Assembly (NCBI RefSeq): GCF_009208585.1
Contig: NZ_WFLN01000005.1
Coordinates: 62,001 to 126,000, forward strand
Direction: 5' to 3'
Length of the DNA stretch: 64,000 nucleotides
Source of the DNA: Fluviispira multicolorata
GTDB lineage: Bacteria; Bdellovibrionota_B; Oligoflexia; Silvanigrellales; Silvanigrellaceae
This document shows, piece after piece, positions 1-9,425 of this stretch. The notes below the pieces were generated by a model. It had not been told where the DNA came from and made no database searches. It saw only the letters and a list, made by a program, of their open reading frames with translations. The translations under genes were made by a program, and so were the position numbers. Position 1 is the stretch's first letter; every line of letters begins with the position of its first letter.

Positions 1-314
1 CCCCAATTAATATTAAACTTTTGCAAAGAAAAAAGTATGACAAAAATTCCTAATGCATAAATGAGTAAAGACTCGATATAAGCATACCTTGTCATAGTAT
101 TATTAAGTTTCAGATTGTTTTCATTTTGTTTAGAATTTGCTATCAGACTTTTTGTGGAGGATATCTTTTTTCGAGTAAATAAAAATCCTCCAGCAAAAAT
201 AATTATTAAAAGGGCAGCTCCCCATATGGTTGTGACCCAATTAAAATTAATATTCTTTACCTGAAAAACATAGGGGCTTAAATCAAATCTCCAATATTGG
301 AAAGATGGGTTCAT
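1..314 (-). CDS. lgt: Probable prolipoprotein diacylglyceryl transferase, N-terminal part (runs off the window)
   Basis: A minus-strand frame opens with ATG at 314 and stays open to base 1, so only about 104 N-terminal residues are visible. An AGAGGAG ribosome-binding site lies about 10 bases before the ATG. The start reads MNPSFQYWRFDLSPYVFQV, followed by FNWVTTIWGAALLIIIFAGG. This pattern of a short periplasmic stretch, an 'F-x-W' segment and a first membrane helix resembles the N-terminus of Lgt, which transfers diacylglycerol from phosphatidylglycerol to the lipobox cysteine of prolipoproteins. A second hydrophobic helix begins near residue 80. The conserved catalytic Arg and His motifs of Lgt would lie outside the window, so the call rests on N-terminal similarity alone. 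Another small polytopic membrane protein is possible. It is divergent from the penicillin-binding protein gene. Confidence 0.5.
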   Translation of the reverse strand, partial: MNPSFQYWRFDLSPYVFQVKNINFNWVTTIWGAALLIIIFAGGFLFTRKKISSTKSLIANSKQNENNLKLNNTMTRYAYIESLLIYALGIFVILFSLQKFNINW

Positions 315-434
315 GACACTCGATCTCCTCTTGAATGCAGTAAGGATTATCATAGACTAGGCAATATGTATGACAGCTGGTTGCTTTGAGCAAGTAAACA
401 GGGCATGAAGGATAGGCACGTTTTTGGAGTTCAT

Positions 435-3400
435 ATGAAAAAAATTATACTTGTATTTTTATTTCTCTTTTTTTTGGGATGCGTGCCTGTTGCAATTGCT
501 ACAAGTTTCGTTATTTGGCAAGTTTATGCAGGTAATTATGCTGATTTTGAGAAGTCTAAAATTATTGATATACTTTCTAAAGAAACAGTTCTTTATTATG
601 CTGATGGACAATCACAATTAGGAAGTTTATTTGGACAAGAACACCGCATTTATGTTGGAGTTGATTTAGTTCCGCAAGTAATGAAAGATGCAATCGTTTC
701 AGCAGAAGATGAAGATTTTTATACAAATATAGGTATAGAACCAAAGGGTATTTTACGTGCGGCTGTGCATAACCTTATTTTTAGAACAAGACAAGGTGCT
801 TCGACGATAACACAACAGACTGTTAAAAATCTTTTTGGGAGAAGAGAAACAGATCTTTATATTAAATTTCAAGAAATGATAAATGCATTTAAACTGGAAA
901 AAATGTATTCTAAAGATCAAATACTTGAGTTTTATTTGAACCAATTTCACGTAACTGGAAACGGAAGAGGAGTTGGGGTTGCCGCAAAATATTATTTTAA
1001 TAAAAATGTTGAAGATTTAAGTTTAATTGAAGCTGCCTTTATAGCTGGGAGCGTAAAAGCACCTGAAAAGTATAATCCATTTACAAAAATAACAGTAAAT
1101 GGTCAGGAAAAAGCTAGAAATGAAGCGAGAATTCGTAAAAATTATGTTTTAAATAGAATGTTTAAAAACCAAAAAATAACTGCGCAGCAATTGGAAGACT
1201 CTTTAAAAGAGTCTGTTCCTTTTAATCAAGGACGTTTTCAATTTAATGAACTTGCAGTCAATCAAATTATTTCAAAACAACTTGCACGTCCCGAAGTTTT
1301 ACAGGCAATTGGTGCAAATAATGTGGATGAAGTTGGTACAATGGGTTTGCATATTACAACAACTCTTGAAAAAGATATTCAAAATGCAGCTCAATATGGA
1401 TTAAGGCAAAATTTAAGTCGAATTCAATTAATTTTAAACGGATTCAGCGCAGAACCTCAATCTAATTTTATGAATATCCAAAAACCAGAAGAAAATGGAT
1501 TTTATGTAGGAAAAATTGAAAGTATTGAAAGAATTGAAGATGCCGAGAAAATAAGAATAAGTTTTGGTATTCCAACTTGTGTGGTAAATACGGAAGCTAT
1601 AAATCGTGTTTCATTAATCATGGATCAATCCTTTAAAAAAGGCTTAAAAAAATCAAGAGATGCTTTTTTATCATCTGTACATATTGGGCAGTATGTTCTT
1701 GCAAGTGTGAAAAATATTACACCTGAAGGGATTATGTTTTGCGATATTGAATCACGTCCGCGTGTACAAGGTGCTGTTATTGTACTCGATAAAGGTCGAA
1801 TTATTGCTATGGCAGGAGGGTTTTCTTCTAGTGAATACAATCGAGCCGTCTTTGCAGAACGCCAACCAGGGTCATCATTTAAACTTACAGCTTATTATGC
1901 GGCCCAACAACTTGGTTGGACTGTTCTAGATCCTTTATCTAATATGAGAGATGTTTTTACTTGGCAAAATGTATTCTATTTCCCTAGACCTGATCATGCA
2001 CCTAGCTCGCTAGAAACAACTATATTAGGAGCAGGTGCAAAGTCTGAAAACTTAGCAAGTATTTGGATTTTACGTCACCTTACAGACAAATTAAATTACG
2101 ATCAATTCTTGGATCTTTTAAATTTCCTTGGAATCACAGGAAATGGCATGTCAAAAGAACAGTCTTTAGCGCTTATTGCCAAAAAGTTTAATGCAACTCC
2201 AGATAATGAATATTACTTAAAGCATGGAATATTAGAAAAAATTAAGGCTGATTTATTATCTGATTTGTCTGTATTTGGAAATAATAGATTAAAAGTCTTT
2301 TTAAGAACTCTGCATTTTGGTAATGGGTTTGAAAAACAAGAACAAATAATTATTGAAGATAAAGATTTAACACCAAAAGAAAAAGATCTAAGAATAAATC
2401 TTCTAAAAAATAATTTATTAAGATTTAATAAACTTGCTGCACAAGCAAAAAATGCTATAGAAGCTTTAAAAGAAACGTCATCAGGCTCAGCTATTACAGA
2501 AATCGATAGAGATTTTTTACTTTCATTTGCTAAATCCGAAGATGGTGCTTTGGTATTTCAATCACAAGATCCTTGGCGTCCTGAAGTCACTTCAAATCTG
2601 GTGACTGGTATTAAAACAACGCCTTTAAGTATTGATGCATTATTAACTCTAATTCGAGCAAACTCTTCTATTTTAAACTCAACAAATATTTTATTAGATG
2701 GAGTTGTTCCTTTATCATTAATTGAAACAATAAATTCTGATTTAGCAAAATATTGGAAAAATTTGCAAGAAGCCTCACCTTTTGAAAAACTATTCTGGAA
2801 TGCTGATTTTAGATATTCTTTAGGAATGTATTACACAGCAAATATGTCAAATTCAATGGGAATTCAAAAGCCTTTAAAATGGGTACAGTCATTTCCTTTG
2901 GGGTCAAATGATATTACTTTGTCAGACTTGGCTTTAATGTACCAAACTTTTTTGACTGGAAAAACTTATCGTTATTTTAATTCAGTGCAGCCGAATCAGC
3001 TTGTTCTTATTAAAAGAATTGAAGATTCAAATGGAAATTTATTATGGGAAGCTAAAGCAAAAGAGTATCAGTTTGCCGATCGTTTTTATTCCCCTTCAAT
3101 GATGAATGTTTTGCGAGGTACTGTAACAGCTGGTACCGCATATGTATTAAATAATGAAATAATTTTACGTTCAAATGATGAAGTTATTGATAAACAGCTT
3201 CAGGCAGCAAAAATTCGTATTCCTGTATTTGGAAAAACAGGAACAACAAATGATTATAAAAATGGTACTTATATTGGATTTATTCCCTATCCTGCATCAA
3301 ATGGTGATGTTTTGAGTCCTGACAATGCCTATACAATAGCTTCATATATTGGCTATGATACAAATGAACCAATGATTCGTAAGGGCTATAGAGTGTATGG

Positions 3401-3977
3401 AGGGGGAGCCATTCCTGCATGGCAAGAAATAGCTCTTTCCATTATTAAAAATCAAAATTTTGCAGAGAAATTAGATTGGAAATATTGGGCAGAAAAAAAA
3501 GCTCATGTTGTGCCATTTGAGTTTGGTTCAAATTTGAGTCAAGTTATTGTTCCTATTAATTCTGGTGTATCATTGGCAAATCAAGAAACAGATGATGATA
3601 ATGCAGAAGAAAAGAACCCTTATGCAAACGATTATTCTGAAACAGGAAGAAGGTTATTTAAAATTTATATTACGGGATCATCATCGGACAATGTTTTTAT
3701 TCCAAAACGAAAGGTTTCTTTTTACACTCCTGTTCCACCGCCACAAAACATTTTTTCAAGCCCTAATAGCAATGAGGTAAGTGATGTCACAGCTTCATTA
3801 AATAATAAACCCGTTGTGCCTGAGCCACTTACAAAATCAACTGGTAAATTAGATTTTAATGAAGATAAAAGCTCTTTAAATTCTGCGGATGATGAAGAAT
3901 TGCCAAAAGCAAAAACAGGAGCTAAAAATTATGATGAAGAATTGCCATTGCCACCTCCTTCATTACAAATTAAGTAG
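435..3977 (+). CDS. Class A penicillin-binding protein (glycosyltransferase/transpeptidase) with large insertion
   Basis: Bifunctional peptidoglycan synthase of about 1180 residues, anchored by one N-terminal membrane helix. The ATG at 435 is preferred over an in-frame ATG at 405 because GGAG sits 5-6 bases before it. The GT51 glycosyltransferase domain holds the catalytic Glu near residue 91 in EDEDFYTNIG and the RQGASTITQQ motif. The usual His of the ED..F..H.G motif is Asn here. The transpeptidase domain has SSFK (catalytic Ser about residue 480), SEN (about 537) and KTGTT (about 934). The SxN-to-KTG distance is near 400 residues, much longer than in PBP1a or PBP1b, because of a mostly helical charged insertion at about 550-800. 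The last 120 residues are acidic and proline-rich. The stop overlaps the convergent kinase gene by 8 bases. Confidence 0.93.
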   Translation: MKKIILVFLFLFFLGCVPVAIATSFVIWQVYAGNYADFEKSKIIDILSKETVLYYADGQSQLGSLFGQEHRIYVGVDLVPQVMKDAIVSAEDEDFYTNIGIEPKGILRAAVHNLIFRTRQGASTITQQTVKNLFGRRETDLYIKFQEMINAFKLEKMYSKDQILEFYLNQFHVTGNGRGVGVAAKYYFNKNVEDLSLIEAAFIAGSVKAPEKYNPFTKITVNGQEKARNEARIRKNYVLNRMFKNQKITAQQLEDSLKESVPFNQGRFQFNELAVNQIISKQLARPEVLQAIGANNVDEVGTMGLHITTTLEKDIQNAAQYGLRQNLSRIQLILNGFSAEPQSNFMNIQKPEENGFYVGKIESIERIEDAEKIRISFGIPTCVVNTEAINRVSLIMDQSFKKGLKKSRDAFLSSVHIGQYVLASVKNITPEGIMFCDIESRPRVQGAVIVLDKGRIIAMAGGFSSSEYNRAVFAERQPGSSFKLTAYYAAQQLGWTVLDPLSNMRDVFTWQNVFYFPRPDHAPSSLETTILGAGAKSENLASIWILRHLTDKLNYDQFLDLLNFLGITGNGMSKEQSLALIAKKFNATPDNEYYLKHGILEKIKADLLSDLSVFGNNRLKVFLRTLHFGNGFEKQEQIIIEDKDLTPKEKDLRINLLKNNLLRFNKLAAQAKNAIEALKETSSGSAITEIDRDFLLSFAKSEDGALVFQSQDPWRPEVTSNLVTGIKTTPLSIDALLTLIRANSSILNSTNILLDGVVPLSLIETINSDLAKYWKNLQEASPFEKLFWNADFRYSLGMYYTANMSNSMGIQKPLKWVQSFPLGSNDITLSDLALMYQTFLTGKTYRYFNSVQPNQLVLIKRIEDSNGNLLWEAKAKEYQFADRFYSPSMMNVLRGTVTAGTAYVLNNEIILRSNDEVIDKQLQAAKIRIPVFGKTGTTNDYKNGTYIGFIPYPASNGDVLSPDNAYTIASYIGYDTNEPMIRKGYRVYGGGAIPAWQEIALSIIKNQNFAEKLDWKYWAEKKAHVVPFEFGSNLSQVIVPINSGVSLANQETDDDNAEEKNPYANDYSETGRRLFKIYITGSSSDNVFIPKRKVSFYTPVPPPQNIFSSPNSNEVSDVTASLNNKPVVPEPLTKSTGKLDFNEDKSSLNSADDEELPKAKTGAKNYDEELPLPPPSLQIK

Positions 3978-6195
3978 ATGGTTTCATTTTCTTAATCATA
4001 TTTCCCCAATAGGTAAGCATTTGTTTAAGTTCTTTCATGTCAATTGGCTTACCTAAATAACCTTCCATACCAGCATCAAGACATACCTGGCCTTCTGCTC
4101 CTCGTGCATGCGCTGTCATTGCGAGTACTTTTGGACGCGTGTTACTTTTTGGATATTTTTTTATAATTTGTCGAGTGGCCTCGAGACCATCCATTTCAGG
4201 CATTTGTACATCCATAAAAATAATATCATATTGAGCGCGGGTTAAAGCTTCGAGAACTTCATTTCCATTAGCAACAATATCACAAATATATCCATATTTT
4301 TTAAGCATATTTGATATTAATTTCTGATTAACTACATTGTCTTCAGCAATTAATATTTTGAGTGGATATAAATCTCCTATTTTCTGTTCTTCTACTTTTT
4401 GTAGAATATGGGATCCCGAAGACTTTTGTGTCGAAGCATCTAATAAAATTTCATATAATAATGAGTAACGAATAGGTTTAAATATATTTCCAAAATAACC
4501 GCTTGGTATTATTTTATCTTCGGGAGAATACATGCTTGAGTTTTTGAAGACAGCAATAAATATAATATTTTTATCAGAGTATTTTTCAGTGATTTTTTCT
4601 ATAACTTTAACTTTATCAAAATCATCAATACTGACCAAAACAAATGAAGGAGAAATCTGCGAAGGAATTTCAATTGCCTCTTCAATAGATTCTGCAGAAA
4701 AGGCTTCTAATCCCCAATATTCGCATCTGTTGCGGATTGATTTCTGCAAAAGTTTTTTCTTTTCAAGAATATAAATGACTTTTTGACTAAGTTCAGTTGA
4801 ATTCATTAAGTTGCATGGACTCGGTTCAAATTTATATTTTTCGGTGTTAATATTTTCTGTTATTACATTAAAACTAAAGGTAGAGCCTTTATCTATTTCA
4901 CTTTTAACGTGAATTATTCCTTGCATCATTTCTGTTAATCTCTTTGCAATACTCAATCCTAACCCTGTTCCGCCATATTTACGCGTGGAAGAATCATCTA
5001 TCTGTGAAAAAGTTTGGAATATTTTAGTTATGTTCTTTTTTGAAATTCCACTTCCAGTGTCTTCTACATCAAATGATAATTTAATCTTTCCTGAATCATT
5101 TGTTGTTGAGTGAACGGAAATATAGGTGTAACCATTTTTTGTAAATTTAATAGCATTGTCAGTTAAATGAGTGAGAACCTGTTGAATACGTGTCAGATCT
5201 CCTACTACTTGAATTGGCACATTTGTATCAATATCATATATTAATTCCGTATCTTGACTCGCTGCTGCAGGGGCAAGAAGTTCAAATACATTTTCGACAC
5301 AAGAATTGACTTCAAAAGCAATATGTTCTAGCTCGAGTTTATTCGCCTCTAATTTTGAAAAATCAAGTATTTCATTTATTATTACAAGCAAATTATTTCC
5401 GCATGCTCTTAATATTTCTAAATATCCCCTCTGTTCTTGATTCAATTTTGTCCCAACAAGTAATGTTGCAGAACCTAAAATTCCATTTAAAGGAGTTCGT
5501 AATTCATGACTCATATTAGCCAAGAATTCTCCCTTAAGTCGAGTCGCTTCTTTCATTGATTCAGCTACTTTAGAAATATCAACACTTTTAATTTCCATTT
5601 CATCTTTGAGTGATTCAAAACGTGAGTATTCAAATCGAAATGCTGTATAGGAATGTAAAAAAGCAATGGAATATATATAAAGCTTTAAGAAACTTTCAAC
5701 TAAATCAACTGAGTTACTTTTGTAAAATATTTGAAAATTTATCAAAATTATTAATGGAACTGTTAAATATAAAATCGCTGTCATCCAAGGTTCTAAGCGT
5801 TCTATTTTGATATTAAATTTTCTTTTATTTATTATTATAATAATAAAAATAATTATAAATGGAATTTCTTCGGCGATAATATTTAATTTTCCAAAAATTG
5901 GAGTTTCACTTAATGACAAAAAGACAGACATCCAGCTAAAAAATGCTAAAAGAGCAACAATTTTTGAATAAATTAAATAGTTTTTCCGACCACTTTGGTG
6001 CACTAATTTAAAAAGAAAATAGGTGATCGTTATTATCCACGCATTTAATATATCATAAAAAAGAATAAAACTATTACTGATAATATCTTCTCTTATCGTT
6101 AAAATATAAATAGAAATAATTGCAATTACAGCTAAAATTCGTTTACTTATTAAGTAGTATGGAATTTTCCAAAAACGACTTTCGCTATCGATCAT
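3970..6195 (-). CDS. Membrane hybrid histidine kinase with degenerate and canonical receiver domains
   Basis: Sensor kinase of 741 residues. Residues 1-190 are very hydrophobic with about six membrane helices and no recognisable extracellular sensor domain. A HisKA domain follows with the phospho-acceptor His at about residue 230 (MSHELRTPLNG), then a HATPase_c domain with DTGSGI and KYGGTGLGLSIAK. Residues about 465-590 look like a degenerate receiver: it keeps a K-P pair (FKPI) but the acceptor-Asp region reads VSIDDF. The C-terminal receiver is canonical, with ILIAEDN, FMDVQMPEMDG and GKPID. No HPt domain is attached. A GAAGGA site lies 7 bases before the ATG. It begins 15 bases after the stop of the paralogous kinase upstream, so the two are probably co-transcribed. 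Confidence 0.92.
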   Translation of the reverse strand: MIDSESRFWKIPYYLISKRILAVIAIISIYILTIREDIISNSFILFYDILNAWIITITYFLFKLVHQSGRKNYLIYSKIVALLAFFSWMSVFLSLSETPIFGKLNIIAEEIPFIIIFIIIIINKRKFNIKIERLEPWMTAILYLTVPLIILINFQIFYKSNSVDLVESFLKLYIYSIAFLHSYTAFRFEYSRFESLKDEMEIKSVDISKVAESMKEATRLKGEFLANMSHELRTPLNGILGSATLLVGTKLNQEQRGYLEILRACGNNLLVIINEILDFSKLEANKLELEHIAFEVNSCVENVFELLAPAAASQDTELIYDIDTNVPIQVVGDLTRIQQVLTHLTDNAIKFTKNGYTYISVHSTTNDSGKIKLSFDVEDTGSGISKKNITKIFQTFSQIDDSSTRKYGGTGLGLSIAKRLTEMMQGIIHVKSEIDKGSTFSFNVITENINTEKYKFEPSPCNLMNSTELSQKVIYILEKKKLLQKSIRNRCEYWGLEAFSAESIEEAIEIPSQISPSFVLVSIDDFDKVKVIEKITEKYSDKNIIFIAVFKNSSMYSPEDKIIPSGYFGNIFKPIRYSLLYEILLDASTQKSSGSHILQKVEEQKIGDLYPLKILIAEDNVVNQKLISNMLKKYGYICDIVANGNEVLEALTRAQYDIIFMDVQMPEMDGLEATRQIIKKYPKSNTRPKVLAMTAHARGAEGQVCLDAGMEGYLGKPIDMKELKQMLTYWGNMIKKMKPST

Positions 6196-6210
6196 TCTAA
6201 AATCCTTCTC

Positions 6211-9057
6211 TTAGGCAGTGTTTTTATTTCCCCATTTTTTCAATGTTTCATCTAAATTTTTAATCTGTAAGGGCTTTGTCATGTAGTCATCCATTCCAGC
6301 ATTTAAGCAGCGTTCTTTATCTCCTGCCATTGCATTTGCAGTGAGTGCAATAATTTTTGGTTTAGGCTGAATAGTGTCGTTTGATTTAATTTGTTTAGAT
6401 GCTTCAAGTCCATCCATTATAGGCATTTGTAGATCCATAATGATGATATCATATTTGTCTTTTAATGCAGCTTCAACTGCAAGAGCACCATTTTCAACAA
6501 GAGTTGCATTGTATCCTATTTTTTTTAGGATACTCATAATTAACTTTTGATTCACCAAATTATCTTCTGCAACAAGAATTCTTAAATCCTTTTTATTAGT
6601 TTCATTTACATCTTGTATTTTAGGTGATTCTGTTTCTATTATTGGGAGTTTTTCTTTTTGAACCCATTGCTCAATTTTTTCATTAAGAGTTTTAATTTGA
6701 ATTGGTTTTGTTAAGTAATCGTCCATGCCAGCATCTAAACATCTCTCTTTATCGCCAGGCATTGCATTTGCGGTGAGTGCTAATATTTTGGGTCTAATTT
6801 TTCCTTTCTTATTAATAATAATATTTCGAGTTGCATCTAAGCCATCCATAATTGGCATTTGCAAATCCATTAAAATGAGATCATAATTTGCATTACTTTC
6901 TTCTTCAACAGCGAGTTTACCATTCTCAACAAGTTTTGCATTGTGTCCCATTTTTTTTAAAATACTCATAATTAATTTTTGATTCACTGGATTATCTTCA
7001 GCAACCAGAATATTTAGTGGATTTTTACTTTGGATGAGATTATTTTTGTTTGTTACATGATGTTGTAAATCAGAGATAATATTAATATTATCTTCTAATT
7101 TTATTTGAGTTTTATGGTCTAAAATTTTTTTCATTGTTTTTGCTAAAAAATCTGTTTTTAGTGGTTTAGTAATTGTTTCATTTGAGATTAAATGTAAATT
7201 TGGTGCCGAGTATTTTCCAAGATTTATGAGAGCTATTGAGGGAATTTTACCGGTTGGATTGATTTGATTTCCTTTTAAAAACATACTTGCTTTTTTGCTA
7301 TCATTGACAATATCAACAATTAACACCTGAAATTCTTCTATTCCACTTAAATGCTGTGCCTCTTCGAAAGTTCTAACTATTTTTGCAATCATTTTCCATT
7401 GTCTAAACCTACGCGTTAAAATATATCGCATGGTTGGGTTTTCAGAAATTGCTAGACATTTTACATTTTTTAAATGCTCTATATTTACAGTCGATTTTGG
7501 AGTGCTTTTTCCGATTTTGCATTTTAGTGTAAATAAAAAGCGAGTTCCTTTACCAACAATGCTTTCTGCCCAAATTTTTCCTCCCATGAGTTCAATAAGT
7601 TGAGCAGAAATTGCAAGCCCCAATCCTGTACCACCATATTTTCTTGAAATGGAAGCATCCGTTTGTGAATAGGCTTTAAATAGTTTTTTAATTTTACTTG
7701 CCGGAATTCCAACACCCGTGTCTTTTACTTCAAAGAGGAGTTCAATTTCATTTTCATTTAAATTGTCTATTAAAGTTACACCTATAAATACTTCTCCTGA
7801 GTCTGTAAATTTAAGAGCATTGTTACTAAAGTTTAAAAGTATTTGACCAATACGTTTTTGATCGCCAATAATAAATTGTGGAACAGATGGTTCAATAAAA
7901 TAAGTCAGATCAAGACCTTTTTCAAAGCTTTTGGGACTGACAACATCAATGACACTTTCGACTAGGTTAGAAATATCAATTTCTTCTTTACTTAATATAA
8001 TATTTCCAGAAATTAAGTTTGGAAGATCTAAAACTTCATCAATTAATTTCATTAAGTTTTTACTGCTAATTGTAATCATTCCAAGCAAGCGTTGTTGCTC
8101 GTCAGAAATATCTGAGTCAGAAAGAAGTTCGGCATGGCCAATGATTCCATTGACTGGCGTTCTTATTTCATGGCTCATAGTCGCTAAAAAATTTTCTTTT
8201 GCCAATTGTGCTTTTTGTGCTTCAATATGCATCATGCTTAACTCACCCATTTTTCGGGCAAGATTGATCGACATTTTTTGAATGTCTTTAAATTCACAGG
8301 AAAGGTAGCTATAATTACGAAGACTAAGCGTTATAAGACATATAAATAATAATGATTCACTTATGAAATTACTATAGATTAAATTTATATTTAAAAAAAG
8401 GCCTAATTGAAAACTTGCACAAATATAACTAACAAATAGAATTAAGCTTAAATGAGATTTACCTGATTTTGATTGTGAAATATTTTGTAATTCGTTGAGT
8501 AAAATAAGAATTGGTAAGAATAAAGCAATAGAAAATGATATTTTTATATCTTGAGTCAATGTATTTGCAGTGAGTAATGTGAAAATTGCAATTGTTGTTA
8601 ATGATGTTTTTGAGACGTAAGTTCTATCCTGCTCACTTTTTTCGAGGAATGTCCGTCGTTTTAAAAAAATAATAGCAGAGTTAAATGCAATTGAGTTCCA
8701 AATAAAAATATTTAATAGACTGCTGATAACTTGTTTTGAATTTGGAAAGATATGGATTACTTCAATTAGATATATTATAAAAATTGCTAATATTATGAAG
8801 GAAATTGATATGGTATTTGTCAGAGAGAATATTTTCTTTGAAAAATTATATTTAATGTTTAGAAATGTTATAATTGTTAAAATTATTAATAAATTACTAA
8901 TAAAAAGGATTGTTGTAATTGAGTTTGGAACAGAATAAAAATAATTTAAATTAAAAAATGCTCCACAAAAAATGCTAATTGATGATGTACTTAAAATTAT
9001 AAAATATTTAATATTATCGTTGAGTTTTATTAAAAACTCATCTGTTTTTGTGAACAT
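6211..9057 (-). CDS. Membrane hybrid histidine kinase with one degenerate and two tandem receiver domains
   Basis: Paralogue of the kinase downstream, 948 residues. The reading frame extends to a GTG at 9075, but the ATG at 9057 is preferred: a GAGG lies upstream of it and nothing precedes the GTG. About eight membrane helices fill residues 1-260. HisKA carries MSHEIRTPVNG (His about 296), and HATPase_c carries DTGVGIP and KYGGTGLGLAIS. A degenerate receiver with VLIVDIVND and TKPL follows at about 535-650. Two canonical receivers come next, at about 680-795 and 822-940. Both have ILVAEDN, MDLQMPIMDGL, ALTANAM, GDKERCL and AGMDDY, and they are very similar to each other, which points to recent intragenic duplication. 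No HPt domain is attached. First gene of a two-gene operon. Confidence 0.92.
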   Translation of the reverse strand: MFTKTDEFLIKLNDNIKYFIILSTSSISIFCGAFFNLNYFYSVPNSITTILFISNLLIILTIITFLNIKYNFSKKIFSLTNTISISFIILAIFIIYLIEVIHIFPNSKQVISSLLNIFIWNSIAFNSAIIFLKRRTFLEKSEQDRTYVSKTSLTTIAIFTLLTANTLTQDIKISFSIALFLPILILLNELQNISQSKSGKSHLSLILFVSYICASFQLGLFLNINLIYSNFISESLLFICLITLSLRNYSYLSCEFKDIQKMSINLARKMGELSMMHIEAQKAQLAKENFLATMSHEIRTPVNGIIGHAELLSDSDISDEQQRLLGMITISSKNLMKLIDEVLDLPNLISGNIILSKEEIDISNLVESVIDVVSPKSFEKGLDLTYFIEPSVPQFIIGDQKRIGQILLNFSNNALKFTDSGEVFIGVTLIDNLNENEIELLFEVKDTGVGIPASKIKKLFKAYSQTDASISRKYGGTGLGLAISAQLIELMGGKIWAESIVGKGTRFLFTLKCKIGKSTPKSTVNIEHLKNVKCLAISENPTMRYILTRRFRQWKMIAKIVRTFEEAQHLSGIEEFQVLIVDIVNDSKKASMFLKGNQINPTGKIPSIALINLGKYSAPNLHLISNETITKPLKTDFLAKTMKKILDHKTQIKLEDNINIISDLQHHVTNKNNLIQSKNPLNILVAEDNPVNQKLIMSILKKMGHNAKLVENGKLAVEEESNANYDLILMDLQMPIMDGLDATRNIIINKKGKIRPKILALTANAMPGDKERCLDAGMDDYLTKPIQIKTLNEKIEQWVQKEKLPIIETESPKIQDVNETNKKDLRILVAEDNLVNQKLIMSILKKIGYNATLVENGALAVEAALKDKYDIIIMDLQMPIMDGLEASKQIKSNDTIQPKPKIIALTANAMAGDKERCLNAGMDDYMTKPLQIKNLDETLKKWGNKNTA

Positions 9058-9075
9058 TCTATAACTAATCCTCAC

Positions 9076-9425
9076 AATGGTAAAATATCTCAGAGTTTTC
9101 TATCGGTTAGCTCTTTCTAAAAGCGCGCTTTTTTTTTGGCTATGTGGACATTTTGACGTATTTTTAAACAAGCTTGGAGTGAATTTAATGAGTCAAAAGG
9201 ATTAAATGTATGAGGTTTGAATTATTTACAATGAAGCCTTTGCAAAAGTCAAAAAACGACTTTTTGCCTGAAGGAATGCTAAATTTAATGCATTGGAAGC
9301 AAATGAGGATTCGGAAAGATTGTTTTTTTATAAATAATATACTATTTGATGTTCTGTCTTATTTTATGAAGCAGCTTTATTGAAAAATACTATGTAAATA
9401 AAGCTGCTTAAAGAAATGGTTGGAT
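9076..9425. other. Intergenic region between divergent kinase and PAP2 genes
   Basis: About 350 bases between the kinase gene (minus) and the PAP2 gene (plus). It contains a 14-base palindrome, AAAAGCGCGCTTTT, at 9119-9132. It also contains a possible 50-codon plus-strand reading frame at 9231-9383, without a convincing ribosome-binding site, and a strong 13-bp inverted repeat at 9369-9409. No confident sigma-70 promoter was identified. Confidence 0.5.
9369..9409. repeat. Perfect 13-bp inverted repeat with 15-base loop upstream of PAP2 gene
   Basis: AAGCAGCTTTATT at 9369-9381 is perfectly complementary to AATAAAGCTGCTT at 9397-9409. The right arm ends 16 bases before the likely ATG of the PAP2 gene, so in the transcript the stem would lie in the 5' leader. 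There is no T-run after either arm, so it does not look like an intrinsic terminator. It could be an operator or a leader hairpin affecting translation. Confidence 0.6.

Noticed and set aside
405..434. Upstream ATG for the penicillin-binding protein
   Set aside because: The ATG at 435 has a better-placed GGAG site; the extra ten residues are polar and would precede the membrane anchor unusually.
7931..8281. Long plus-strand frame antisense to the second hybrid kinase
   Set aside because: Lies wholly inside a convincing kinase gene; product has no family resemblance and no ribosome-binding site.
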